A stretch of DNA of 26,463 bases. It comes from Pelargonium nanum. Its lineage: Eukaryota > Streptophyta > Magnoliopsida > Geraniales > Geraniaceae. Below the pieces are notes generated by a model. It saw nothing but the letters and a program-made list of their open reading frames with translations, ran no database searches and had not been told where the DNA came from. Shown one piece after another: positions 9,136 through 19,147 of this stretch. The position numbers and the translations under genes are program-made. How positions within the stretch are numbered: the first letter of the stretch is position 1; each line of letters starts with the position of its first letter. The DNA is taken from contig JAYMTF010001088.1 in assembly GCA_036897485.1 (NCBI GenBank), positions 1 to 26,463 of the forward strand. Direction: 5' to 3'.

Positions 9136-11673
9136 ATGGAGGAAGGAGACAGCAGAGGAGAGACGTCGTCGGCGACGAAGAAGGCGGAGACGGCGACGGT
9201 GACGGAGTCCCCGACCGACTCACAGTCACAGCAAACTGGTACTTTCATGCTTTGCTATTTTATTAATATCTGTTTGGCTGCTCAGAAACTGGAACAGAAA
9301 ATGAAACACTAGCAAAAAGCCTGATATTGTTTTGATTTAATGGCTTTAGCTTACTAGTTTAGTACAGAGTTATGTGTCTCATTTTCATTTACTAGTAGGT
9401 AGTGTGTGTAATTTTATTGTTTTTGAAGTTTTATGAATCAATCACCACTTAGTATATACCATGGAAGGGATGCTTGAATCTTGCTTGAGAAATCTGTTTT
9501 GATCGAATTTGAAACTTCTCGACATGAAAGTAGAAACTAGAAACATTCATGAAAACGGCTGAAGTAATCCACGATGAAAGAATGTGAAGTGAATGTTCCC
9601 GTGATATAGTAATTTGGTCATCCATTATTCCATTTATTAAGCTTTTTGGGTTGAGGGAAGTTTAACATTGTATCAGAGTTGGTTTGGATTTGGGTTTGTA
9701 TGGCTCGTTTGTGTTTCCTCCATGTTAATTATTGGTACAGTTGGCGAGCATATTATGTTTCAACTTGCACGTGAGAGGAGTGTGAAAGTTAAATATCAAT
9801 TGATGTACTAAGTTTTTGGGTTGGAGTGAAGTTTAACCCCGAACTTCACTATTCATTCCACCACCACAATCATAGTCATAGTCATTTTGCTTGTAGGAGT
9901 TTGTCTCGGAGTTCACAGTAGCGAAGTGATTAGCGTCATATTTGAACCCATAGTCTTTGATTGCCCGGGATGCAAGCAATTAAGCATATATGGTTTTTAA
10001 TGAGTTGAGCTTCAGCTTCTGACCAGCCTGAATTACTGTGTTGTGTGTTTTAGTGTCAGATGATGATGAAATAGACTACTCCGTCAAACCAGAATTCTAT
10101 GATCCGGAGCTTGACAGCAAAGATGAATTATGGGTACAAAAGAAGAAAAGAGGTTCCACATCTGATGCTGTGCTTAGTTGCCCAGCATGTTTCACAACCC
10201 TCTGTCTGGAGTCACAAAGGTATGTGCATCGCATCTGTTTTGTTGACATTGTACTGTACTGTGGCATAAATGCTTAATTGTTGCACGAATAATGGACTTA
10301 TAAAAAAAATGCACTTTTACTTCTATGTATCTATATCTGCAGCTGTAGCTATGGGAATATTCAACTCTAAACAATATTTTGCCTCGGCTATGTGTATTTA
10401 GTAGCTCTTATTAGTCAAATGTGGGAGGATCTGGATGTGGGGCTTATGACAAGCTTGATTCAAGTCTTTATAGGCGAACATTACATTACTTAAGAAAGCA
10501 TTAGGTGCACGGTGTAGATTAGCAGAAAGTGAAGAAGCAATCAGAATAAATTGGAGGGTTCTCTGCGATTCATTTGCTTAAACATGCTTTGTTTTCTCCT
10601 GCCTGAACTCATCATCAAATGAGTCTATTGATCTGAGTGCTTAAGACAGTTGAACACAAGTAGATTACTCTTTTGTAGGATATAGCTGCAAGAATATATA
10701 TATATACACACACACACATAGAGAAATGCATGCTTTCAATCTAAAATCAACATAAACTTCATATTACCTTCGTCCTAAAATGAGTTTCCTTATTTCTATT
10801 TTGAGAAAAATTAAGGAGGAGTTAGTTAGTGTGATATATGTACTTTTGTATCCTCGTGATCATGTGTTAAGGGATAACAACTAACTTATTATAAGGATAT
10901 TATTGACCATTCATGCATAACTAACTTCCTAAAAAAGGAAAATGGACACTTATTTTGGGACAAAAATTCAAGTGAAACAGCACATTCATTTCGGGACGGA
11001 GGGAGTAATAGCTAACTAGCTTCCTTTCATTGTTTTCTGGCGATGAAATGGTTTTTTAACATTTCGGGATGGTTAATAAAGTGTAGTAGAACACTGTTTC
11101 AAAGCATGTGGCATTTTATCGACTGAAAAAAGAGGAAGCAGTTCAGGCCTGTTGGATGGTTAAAGGAAATATCTTTTTCTTTTTATCTATAATGGGAAAC
11201 ACGGATATGAGGGCACTTTTTCAAACTTTAGGAAGCTGGCTGGCTATAGTGGAAACTGGAAACAGACCATTTGCCAGAAACTTAGTGCCTTTTGGTGTTT
11301 GGATACTAAAATTTGTAGATCAATTCTGGTAAACTCAAAGAACTTGAACTTGAAATAACCTCTGCTTCTCTGCAATTGTCCATGTCGGGTTTGTCTTCAT
11401 TCTAATTGGTCTTGCAGGCACGATATATATGTGACCCAATACCGAGCAGTTTTTGTTCAGAATTGCAAAATAGCGAGTGGACAAGTGTTGCAGCAAAACA
11501 ATCAGAAACCGAAGAGGGGCAAGAGAGGGAGAGACTCTGATGAGAGCGAAGAACGCATAATTAGTAGTGAAGCAGTGAAGCCGGTCTGCTGCTCAATTTG
11601 CTCAACAAAAGTCGGTGCAATTGATGAAGACGAGATCTATCATTTCTTCAATGTTCTTCCAAGTGAGTCCTGA
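9136..11673 (+). CDS. E2F-associated phosphoprotein (EAPP) homologue
   Basis: Exons are 9136-9238, 10054-10219 and 11418-11673. They join in frame to give 174 aa. The N-terminus is Ser/Thr/Glu-rich and presumably disordered. An acidic SDDDEIDYS stretch leads into EFYDPELDSKDELWVQKKR, then a CPAC motif (Cys77, Cys80), Cys85, the QRHDIYVTQYRAVFVQNC core, a basic KPKRGKRGR stretch and a CCSICSTKVGAIDEDE motif with Cys148 and Cys151. The C-terminus is IYHFFNVLPSES. The paired Cys motifs suggest zinc binding. This order and the ending match human EAPP (C-terminus HFFNVLASHS) and the plant homologue At5g08320. Human EAPP interacts with E2F1-3 and modulates E2F-dependent transcription; the plant role is not established. 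The stop directly after FFNVLP agrees with the family. Intron 2 is long and carries a MITE at 10767-11005. Confidence 0.92.
9239..10053 (+). other. EAPP intron 1
   Basis: This is an 815-bp GT-AG intron beginning GTACTTTC and ending TGTTTTAG. It is AT-rich, with no open frame of note and no recognisable repeat. Confidence 0.8.
10767..11005 (+). mobile_element. Stowaway-like MITE (Tc1/mariner-derived) in EAPP intron 2
   Basis: The right end GGGACGGAGGGAG followed by TA is the classic Stowaway terminus (CTCCCTCCGTCC in reverse). The left end, after TA at 10765-10766, is CCTTCGTCCTAAAATGAG, a degraded and slightly shortened version of the same terminus. The element is about 239 bp, noncoding, and flanked by TA on both sides. 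It shares internal sequence with the element at 20258-20404, for example TTTCTATTTTGAGAAAAA, AGTTAGTTAGTGTG and CATAACTAACTTCCTA, but in the opposite orientation. Confidence 0.82.
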
Positions 11674-12314
11674 CCAACTCAATTCAACATGCCATATGTT
11701 TTACAATTTGATAGTAATGTTTAATCTTTATCCGACACAACAACTCTCCGATCATTGCTTCGATTCAATACAAAATGAAGATAATCTTGTGCAAATTAGA
11801 GTGACAAGACAAGATCACTAGTTTCTGCTTGTTCTTCTTCTATTTGTTGTATTAGCTGATATAACCTTCTGAAACTGCAAGAACCATACAAAATTTCTCA
11901 TTTTTTGTTTGTTAGTTTAAAGGCAATAATGCAAATGTGGGCTAATTGTGAGATGATTGTTGCTTTATATCTAAATTCTTGATACTGATGATGTGTCACA
12001 TTCTTGATGGTCTGCTTTTAGCAAAGCTTTCTTCTTGTTAATAATATAGTAGTATTTTTTGTGAAGAAAAATATTCCAAAAAATAATAATGCAAAGATGT
12101 TAATAATAGTATAGTATGTGTATATCATCTTTTTCTGGTCCTTTTCATCAATTAAATCCAAAAATTGATCATGGGCTCCAGCTGTCTGACATGTTGACAG
12201 TTTCTCTGGCTTCACCTAACTTGCCATTTTTTCACCTTCCACATTTGTGTACCATAATGAATATCCTAATCTTCTTAGGAGTTGCAAATATATAAATACT
12301 GTAATATACACTGT
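11674..12314. other. EAPP 3' flank and spacer
   Basis: AT-rich noncoding sequence that probably includes the EAPP 3' UTR. I see no gene or clear repeat. Confidence 0.4.
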
Positions 12315-12526
12315 AGAAGTAAAGAGTTTCTTGCGTGAGTTGGAAGAGCGCTTGCGTTTGATTCCCGCTCAACACATTTTTAGGGAGAGGGATGAGCTTT
12401 AATTGTTACTTACTCTCGAATAGGGATTAATCCGAGTGTGGTAAAACGGATCAAAGGTATCAATTACGAGTTTGCGGGCTCGCTCAGGAACCTCATGTTT
12501 AGATCGAAAAAAGAAGTAAAGAGTTT
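12315..12526 (+). mobile_element. SINE-like insertion with 15-bp target-site duplication
   Basis: A perfect 15-bp direct repeat, AGAAGTAAAGAGTTT, occurs at 12315-12329 and 12512-12526. It brackets a roughly 182-bp segment that starts with tRNA-like sequence (GAGTTGGAAGAGCGCTTGCG, then GTTTGATTCCCG resembling an RNA polymerase III B box) and ends in an A-rich tail (GATCGAAAAA). A long TSD, a tRNA-like head and an A-rich end are the hallmarks of a plant SINE. The identical TSDs suggest a fairly recent insertion. Confidence 0.72.
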
Positions 12527-12692
12527 GTTATGGATTTAATTAAATCTCACTCTTCAATTTCTGAATTCGCTACTCGCAATCGACCCACTTGCAAACGCAT
12601 ATCAAATATATAACAGTTTGTTGTTCTTCTAAATATGTAAGATTTACGAGATTACTCATATTAGAATAATTAGTTGTACGACAAGTACGTTA

Positions 12693-12827
12693 AAAATAAT
12701 ATTACCAAGGCAGGTTGGGCCAAGTATTTTAAGCACTTCAGATTTCTTTTGAGGTCTCGAGTTCGAGTCTTTGGGTTATTAGGAGAGAGCTACCTCTGTT
12801 GTGTAGCTCAACCGATAAAATATATTA
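12693..12827 (+). mobile_element. Second tRNA-derived SINE-like fragment
   Basis: The segment carries a good B box (GAGTTCGAGTCT, about 12760-12771) about 45 bases after an A-box-like stretch (TTGGGCCAAGTATTTTAAGC, 12716-12735). Candidate TSDs that differ by one base flank it: AAAATAATATTA at 12693-12704 and AAAATATATTA at 12817-12827. The element of about 112 bp is short for a SINE and may be internally shortened. The AT-rich flanks make the TSD call weaker than for the first element. Confidence 0.45.
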
Positions 12828-13540
12828 ATATTTGTTTAAAAAGAAATTGTGCCTATATTTAATAGTTTTTTAATATAAATTTTAGGAGCAAAATTGTCAT
12901 AATTAAATACTAAAAAAAAGTTATAAAAGAGAAATGTGAAAAGATGTGGTTTGGTTTGGAATGAGTCATTGGGCCAAAGCCAAGCTCTAAACTCCACAAA
13001 CATGAAAACAACACAATCTCAAGAATATACATACATGTACATACATATCATTGGGATGGGGTTGGGATTATAAAATAATAATATTATTAATTAATAAGAT
13101 CATGATCAGCTATTATAATGGAGAATGTTTGTGTCATTATATTTCTGAAGAATTAGATAATAATGGAAATTGCAAAAGTGCCATTGCTGCCATTTGGTTT
13201 AATCATGACTATTACTATATTTTATATTTGTAGTTGTTAGGAGCAACAACTAAATTACAATATTAGTTCATTAAATTAGTAATCAGACTACTAATTAATT
13301 ATTTAATCATGGAACAGAAGCCCATGAACCGCGTGAATTGTTTTATGGAATATATGCGTTCGTGTGATTTTATTTTATATATATGTAGGTACGTTTTATG
13401 ACGTCATATATGGTTTTTGGGTCATATAAACCGCATTTTACGGACCTTTTTGGACCCAATAGTTGAACACCTCTCAAGTTCGTGTGGATTCTGGTGGGTC
13501 TAAATTATAATAAATATTAATTAAGAAAAACTATAGACTA
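12828..13540. other. AT-rich spacer
   Basis: This stretch has no open frame beyond about 60 codons and no clear repeat. It contains AT-rich runs and short palindromic bits only. Confidence 0.4.
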
Positions 13541-13560
13541 CTTGCTTTTTTCAACAACAG

Positions 13561-14215
13561 TCGACACCAGAGCCGGTTCAAAATGACTTCGGGTTTATTT
13601 GATGTTTAAGGATATAGGTCGAATCACTTTTGAAAGAGGTTCTCAGCACGCCTCCTCGAGTCACCTTTGAGGCTACCTTCTCGTCAGGTTATCTCAAAAA
13701 GCTTTCCGCCTCACCAGGACTTAACCACGACCTCTTGCTTCGTTAGGACGCTTACCTGAAGCAGTAGAATCTCTCATAGGCATCGTTCCTCTCTGTAAAT
13801 GCTTGAAAGGGTTTGGGGAGCTTCAAACTTCATACAACACTTGTGGCTGGCGCGCCTTGAAGACTAGAACTCCAACACCTCAAATTGACCTCGCCCATCC
13901 ACACGACGACACGTGGGGAGTTTAGCTTGTAAGTTTGAATACTCATTCTTTGTAAGAGGTATGGATCCATATCCTCACAATTTACAAGACCCTATCTCTC
14001 TACATCCCCTTTATAGAAATGCTCTCTAATCTCCTCCCTAACGAGATGCGATTCGGATTCCCCAATTAAGATTCTTACTCCCACATTCGAGGCAATTTTT
14101 CGAGAACTCACCTTGGTACCCGCTTACCAGTGTGCTACCTTTGTGCATGAACCAGGAATTCAAAACCAATGATCTAAGCCTCCATCCATGCTCAAGAATT
14201 TCAAATTTAGTACAT
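13561..14215. mobile_element. Possible retroelement-derived segment, LTR-like composition, broken
   Basis: This block is richer in G+C and CTC/CCTC strings than the AT-rich sequence on both sides, with fairly sharp edges. A CCCCTTTATAGAAATGC stretch near 14005 resembles the TATA region of plant LTRs. There is no coding sequence and no clear terminal repeat, so family and age cannot be given. It may be a decayed solo LTR or another unclassified repeat. Confidence 0.28.
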
Positions 14216-16100
14216 CTTCAAGACAACAACTTAACATGCGGACAAAACGACACGCGTTATAGTGTGTCTAATTGACTAATTTAAAACAAACACATCAATT
14301 ATCATAAAAAATCAGAAGAAGACAAATGGTATTTATCGTTGTTCAGTAAACTTTCATATTTTTACATATGAATTTAAAATTTAAAATTTATTACTATTGT
14401 TTTTATTGTAATCATTTTATATTATGTATTATGATTATAGATTAGTTAATTAAGTAGGAAATTGACCTATTTAGACCCACTAATATAATCGGCCCACTGA
14501 ACCCATATAAGGAGACCAGGTGCTTAATGGGGAAATCAGAAAATAGAAAATAGGTCCCAATTTCCAAACACATCCCTTAATTGCTTATTATATTACTATT
14601 TATTTCCACTCTTTTCATCAATGCAACATTAAAACTATTCATTTTTATTATATTATTTCAAAAATACAAAACTGAATTGCAAAGCTTCAAATAAAAGTCT
14701 AAATACCAAGAAATTGCAGTTATTTTATCATTTTATTAAACTAGTTTAATTATCTATGAATTTTGTTTATGTAAAAAGACAATATTGTCCTTGCTGGAGA
14801 AGTGTAGGCGCAACTTATGAGGGGTATTTTTGACAGTTCAGAAGCTACAGCAAGACAACACACAATTTTTCTTCTGTAGAACAGATAAGGTTAAGGTGTG
14901 GCCCACAGAAAACAGCATTACTACAAAAAAGCGATGGGAGACGTCGGATGAGTGAGGTTGGGGATCGGAGGGCTGAGGAGAGAGATAGTTAAGTTATGTT
15001 ACGTATGTACAGTAACGTAAGAGTGGTAGTGTATGGTGTGAGCGAAATGAAATGATTGTGGCAATATACGCAAGTGGCAAACTGCGTAAATAAACAGCTG
15101 GCCAAGTGTCAATTTTCTATGACTGACTAACTTACTGACTGATTTCATTTAAAGCCAAGAGGAGTAGTTCACGCTCCGGCATCAAGCGCGTGCTCCTCAC
15201 GGTCAACGCATTTCACGTTTTCTTCCTTTTTATTTTCTCTCTCTAACAAAATTAATAAAACAAAATTCACAAATTGATATGACGCTATTCCAACATGAAA
15301 GCGCTAAAAGATATATCAAGCTTTACACGTGCATCAATTTTTGTGTTTGCGTCTACGTACGTATGCAACATTGTATTCACGCTCGCTCGTGATTTTCTCT
15401 TGAGAGTACTCTATTCGAACTAACATGTGTGTTCTAAATATCATAACAACAACAGACATTTCTATTTATGTGATACGCATGCCACACATCATAGATGCTA
15501 CCGAACAAATTTGACGCTCGTAGCGGAGCTCTCGGGCACGTGGAGGTCTCGAGACCACTTGAATCAATATACACACACACATAAACTACTTGACTAGAGT
15601 AGCAATAGAAGTTTCATGAGGCTCCACGCCTCTTGTTGTTTTTAAAGGGCATATGAAGGATTGCAAACTCTTTGATCTCTCTCAAGTGACTCATTAGAAA
15701 AGTAAAAACTCAATCTCATGAGAAGACCTTATGATGAGTCTCATTGTGCCAACAACCAATCATAAGCTGCCACATTGTCTGATAATGTCTACTTTTATAA
15801 ATATCTTTCTTAAAAAGAGTAAAATGATACGTTACTTTAGGTTATATTTTCATATATAAACTTTGCAACATAAATTGGATATATTAGTGACATAATTGAT
15901 GATTTTGTTTTGACATATGGTTTATTTTGATGTAAGGGAGTACTTATTTCTCATGCAACTTGCCATAAGTACCATACTTATGAAAATATGCTAATAAACT
16001 AAAAAATATTTATGATTTGTAGCTATCGCAAGTAGTATTAATTAAGCTTAGGTGGAGAGTAGAGATACATTACCAGTCCTAGTCATGCGTTTCGGGCATG
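14216..16100. other. Long spacer and distal TCP upstream region
   Basis: No gene is visible. It holds AT-rich sequence, a short ATACACACACACATA tract near 15569, a 12-bp perfect palindrome GGTCTCGAGACC at 15545-15556 and a short evening-element-like AAATATCT at 15799-15806. A mixed-composition block around 14800-15240 may be distal promoter or repeat-derived. Confidence 0.4.
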
Positions 16101-16141
16101 ACACTTGGCTCATTCCAATTGGCAGGTACAGGAAATAAGTA

Positions 16142-16283
16142 GGCCCCACGTCCATTTCATTTTCAGCTGTTTAAAATAAAATAAAAATTCGAAATTGACT
16201 TGACTGGAGCAGAGGTGTGCGCGTGGGATAGAGAAGGAGGGCGTGAGCTGTGGGGGTGTAGTACATGGGCCCCACCACCCATG
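16142..16283 (+). promoter_or_regulatory. Two class I TCP consensus sites upstream of the TCP gene
   Basis: GGCCCCAC occurs at 16142-16149 and 16268-16275, both exact matches to the class I TCP consensus GGNCCCAC. The second lies between inverted CATGGG (16264-16269, overlapping) and CCCATG (16278-16283). They are 286 and 160 bp upstream of the start codon. A (CCA)n tract at about 16390-16411 lies in the likely 5' UTR. Autoregulation by this or a related TCP is an inference. Confidence 0.5.
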
Positions 16284-16427
16284 TGCCCTCCCTCCTGTCT
16301 CCACCAGCTCCTGCCGCTCAATGATTAGCTCTCTGTTCCCTCTCCTCCCTCTTCCTCCATAACCCAAAACCCTCCCTATACTCTCTAAAACCACCACCAC
16401 CACCACCACCAACACAAGCTATTAGCT

Positions 16428-17174
16428 ATGTCTAATACAGATGGATCCAACAGTGGAGTTACCAATGGAGGAGGCGGAGGAGCTATAATCGACCCGCAGC
16501 GCCAGCAACCGCCGTCCAATAACGGTACCTTGGCCGTCAAGAAGCCTCCATCCAAGGACCGTCACAGCAAAGTCGACGGCCGGGGACGCCGTATTCGCAT
16601 GCCGATTATATGCGCCGCGCGTGTTTTCCAGCTCACTCGCGAGCTCGGCCACAAGTCCGACGGCCAGACGATCGAGTGGTTGCTCCGTCAAGCCGAGCCA
16701 TCCATCATCGCCGCCACTGGAACAGGGACTACTCCGGCTAGCTTCTCCACCGTCTCCGTCTCCATGCGCGGCTCCTCCGGCTCCACCTCCGCCGCCATAC
16801 CGTCTCACTCGTCTCCGCTCTCCTCTTCTCTGGACCACAAGCCCTTGCTCAGCCCCGCCCCTTTTATTCTCGGCAAGCGCGTCCGCGCCGACGACGATCA
16901 CGGCAAGGACGATGGCGGCGTCTCCGTGGGGTCCATCCTCGGGGCCACCACCCAGGGCGGGTTCTGGGTGCCGGCCAGGCCGGACTTCTGGAGCTTCGCT
17001 GCTCCGCCGCCGGAGATGATGGGACAGCAGCCGTCGCTGTTCGTGCAGCATCAGCAGCCGATGGGAGAGGCGTCGGCGGCGAGGGTCGGAAATTACCTTC
17101 CGGGGCACCTGAACTTGCTAGCTTCCTTGTCCGGCGGACCAAATTCGGGTCGGAGAGACGACGATGCTCGTTGA
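16428..17174 (+). CDS. Class I TCP transcription factor, TCP7/TCP21 (CHE) type
   Basis: The intronless frame encodes 248 aa. The TCP bHLH-like domain spans about residues 42-97. The basic region is [20 protein letters not shown] with the class I Cys at domain position 20 (Cys62), then the helix [20 protein letters not shown], the loop and [20 protein letters not shown]. Downstream come the group-specific blocks [13 protein letters not shown]-like (here [14 protein letters not shown]), [14 protein letters not shown] and a C-terminal [25 protein letters not shown], which mark the TCP7/TCP21 subgroup. Class I TCPs bind GGNCCCAC/TGGGCY sites in the nucleus. TCP21/CHE represses CCA1 in the Arabidopsis clock; TCP7 promotes cell-cycle and growth genes. 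The sequence alone does not say which role applies, and a single ancestor of both is plausible. GC content is clearly above the flanks, as usual for TCP genes. Confidence 0.96.
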   Translation: MSNTDGSNSGVTNGGGGGAIIDPQRQQPPSNNGTLAVKKPPSKDRHSKVDGRGRRIRMPIICAARVFQLTRELGHKSDGQTIEWLLRQAEPSIIAATGTGTTPASFSTVSVSMRGSSGSTSAAIPSHSSPLSSSLDHKPLLSPAPFILGKRVRADDDHGKDDGGVSVGSILGATTQGGFWVPARPDFWSFAAPPPEMMGQQPSLFVQHQQPMGEASAARVGNYLPGHLNLLASLSGGPNSGRRDDDAR

Positions 17175-18180
17175 TTTGGCTTCATTGTGGCTTGCGATGC
17201 ATTACTGGATTCCAGGTGGTGTTTGGTATATATAAATATGTGTATGTTAATTGCTTAGTCTTGTTTTTTTTGTGTGTGTGGGGTTGGAGCTGGAGGATGA
17301 GGAGAGGTGAGAAGATTCTTAATTAGTGCATTTTAGGATCTTGATTAGAGTTTGTTGAAAATCTGATATTTAACTGGATTCAGTTTCTAGGGATTTGTAG
17401 CTTTTGTGTTTGAAGATTAGGCTCTAGAATTCCAAATTGTTCTAGGTTTTTTGGGGGGTTGGGGATCTGGAGAGTGACAAAAATTGGGATATATTGAAAT
17501 GTCAGTACCATTTGGCTCTGACTTGCGAGTAAAGAGAAAAATAGATGTATCAATCAATGCTGTGCAGCAAGTTTGGCCAAATTAGGGTTGCTATTGTGGA
17601 GAGTGAGGCCATGGGTGGCTTTCACAAACACGTGCATTGTGTAGTGTTACTATTGGGTGTGTTGCTTAAATGCAAGAAAACCCGGATTCGTCGTTGGAGA
17701 ATGCCGGGACGCACGGGTCTCGAAGACGGGTCTAGTTGCTCGGTGGCAATTAGTCCGGTCAGCCGGCAAGCCGTGGCGGCGTGGCGGGTGGGTTTTTGTT
17801 GCTCGGTCTCTTGTTCAAAATCCGAATTGAACCCCTTTTTTTGTATTTCAATGTTGTTTCTGATGATCTCAAAGGAGATTTGTGTGTATGGGAGAGATTA
17901 CATTTAGTCCTTGTAAGACCTCTGTTTTGGTAAATTTGATTTGTATTCTTAGGCATTTGTTAGTGTGAAAATAATGTGTTAGCTCATGAGGAGTCATCAT
18001 GTTTGTATGTTAAGTGGATTGTTTTTGGAGGTGCCTGTGCCTGTGGTGTGAATAAAAGACCCATTCTGTTTCTCATTTTTCAATTTCTGTTTCCTTTGAT
18101 TCTGTAGTATACATTATGAAATGATCTCATGCAACGAATGAGGGAAAAAGCAATTTTGGGTTAGCTTGGAATGTGCCAAT
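17175..18180 (+). other. TCP 3' region with a GC-rich island
   Basis: This is probably the TCP 3' UTR and downstream spacer. A GC-rich block at about 17690-17815 contains two TTGCTCGGT copies and a GTGGCGGCGTGGCGGGTGGG run. A possible poly(A) signal AATAAA is at 18051-18056. A 120-codon frame at 17545-17907 has no recognisable domain, and I do not call it a gene. Confidence 0.4.
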
Positions 18181-18189
18181 GGGGTGGAT

Positions 18190-18545
18190 GGATGGATAGC
18201 ACATAGGATTAAGCCGGCAATTCATGTCGTGTTAGGACACGAACCCGATACAAAATTATTGTATTCGAGTCGTTTTCATGTTGGGCTTTCGAAACATGCA
18301 CGTACAATTAACTTATCGTGTTGTGACGCGTTCGACGCACACTTAAAAGTATAATTGTAAATTAATCATAATAACGTGTTAAATATGTTAGATAGTGTTG
18401 TGTCAAACATCTTGCAATGTGCAGAATGTGTCGAGTTGTGTTTGTGTTGGACTGTGCAACACGATTGCTATATGTATCAAGTAACTCGTGTTGGATCGAG
18501 CAACAAGCCAACAACCTTACACACGACGCAAACGCTCAAATTGTG
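18190..18545. repeat. Dispersed ACACGA/CGTGT-type repeat, first segment
   Basis: The stretch is full of CGTGTTG, ACACGA and GATACAAAATTATTG strings, including a perfect TCGTGT-TAGG-ACACGA hairpin at 18227-18242. This composition is typical of a noncoding repeat common in eudicot genomes, probably a decayed DNA transposon derivative. No ends or target duplications are clear. Confidence 0.45.
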
Positions 18546-18754
18546 AGCTCTATGTAGGGTGAAGTTGTTTGCTTGGAAACATAAAAACTGATTAAATGTG
18601 TGTTGTGGACCAAAATACTGCAAATTGGACCACATTACGCATCATATGATTCTGGATAAAAAGGTAATAATGTAGATGACCAGAAGTAATAGTACACAGA
18701 CAGTCAACTTTTACAAGCTGGTGGAAATGTGGAGGTAGCTACCAACATTTATTA

Positions 18755-18930
18755 GGGGTGACACTTTGTGTACTAATTTAACACACGACACAAAATTAGT
18801 GTCTCCCTTCACAGGTTTTTCAACACGGTTAAAAATCGTGTTGAGTCTCCAAAACACATAACATGCGACACAAAATTAGTGCGTCTAGGCTCACAAATTC
18901 TCCAACACGGGACACGAAATTAGTGCAAGA
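18755..18930. repeat. Dispersed ACACGA/CGTGT-type repeat, second segment abutting the tRNA
   Basis: Three copies of GACACAAAATTAGTG occur, at about 18787-18801, 18867-18881 and 18911-18925 (the last with one change). CAACACGG repeats between them at 18821 and 18904. The segment is related to 18190-18545 and ends directly at the poly(T) terminator of the tRNA gene. Confidence 0.6.
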
Positions 18931-18938
18931 AAAAAAAA
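18930..18938 (-). terminator. Pol III poly(T) terminator of the tRNA-Thr gene
   Basis: Nine consecutive T residues on the minus strand begin two bases after the tRNA 3' end. Confidence 0.85.
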
Positions 18939-18940
18939 TG

Positions 18941-19012
18941 TGCCCCCATGCAGGATCGAACTACAGACCTCCAGTTTACAAGACTGGCGCTCTACCACTG
19001 AGCTATAGGGGC
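18941..19012 (-). tRNA. tRNA-Thr (anticodon UGU)
   Basis: The minus strand folds into a complete 72-nt cloverleaf. The acceptor stem GCCCCTA pairs with TGGGGGC, the D stem is GCTC/GAGC, the anticodon stem CCAGT/ACTGG is perfect around loop CTTGTAA with anticodon TGT, and the T stem is TGTAG/CTGCA around TTCGATC. The discriminator base is A and no intron is present. Internal promoters TAGCTCAGTGG (A box) and GTTCGATCC (B box) are intact. A run of nine T on the minus strand (18938-18930) two bases after the 3' end is a Pol III terminator. It differs from the plastid trnT-UGU as I recall it, so it looks like a nuclear gene. Confidence 0.93.
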
Positions 19013-19147
19013 AACGAAAGTTAAAGAGATTTTAAAGTTATTTAATTTATTTGCGACTAATTAAATAATTATAAACTGAAGAAGACCTAGCTCGCTCCCA
19101 AGTAACAGCACAACAGAGCACAGAACAGTAGCGAGGAGGTGAAGAAA

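Noticed and set aside
9008-9202. 64-codon frame ending in a poly-Arg run
   Set aside because: It overlaps EAPP exon 1 in another frame; the Arg run comes from GAC/GAG/GGC codons of the real Ser/Thr/Glu-rich N-terminus.
16110-16415. Antisense 101-codon frame starting with a Val run
   Set aside because: The Val run is the (CCA)n tract of the TCP leader read backwards; no homology is evident.
16422-17108. 228-codon antisense frame over the TCP gene
   Set aside because: It is an antisense shadow of GC-rich TCP coding sequence with no recognisable domain.
17545-17907. 120-codon frame downstream of TCP
   Set aside because: No domain, unusual composition across a GC-rich island, and it lies in the likely 3' region. 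I kept only the island as an observation.
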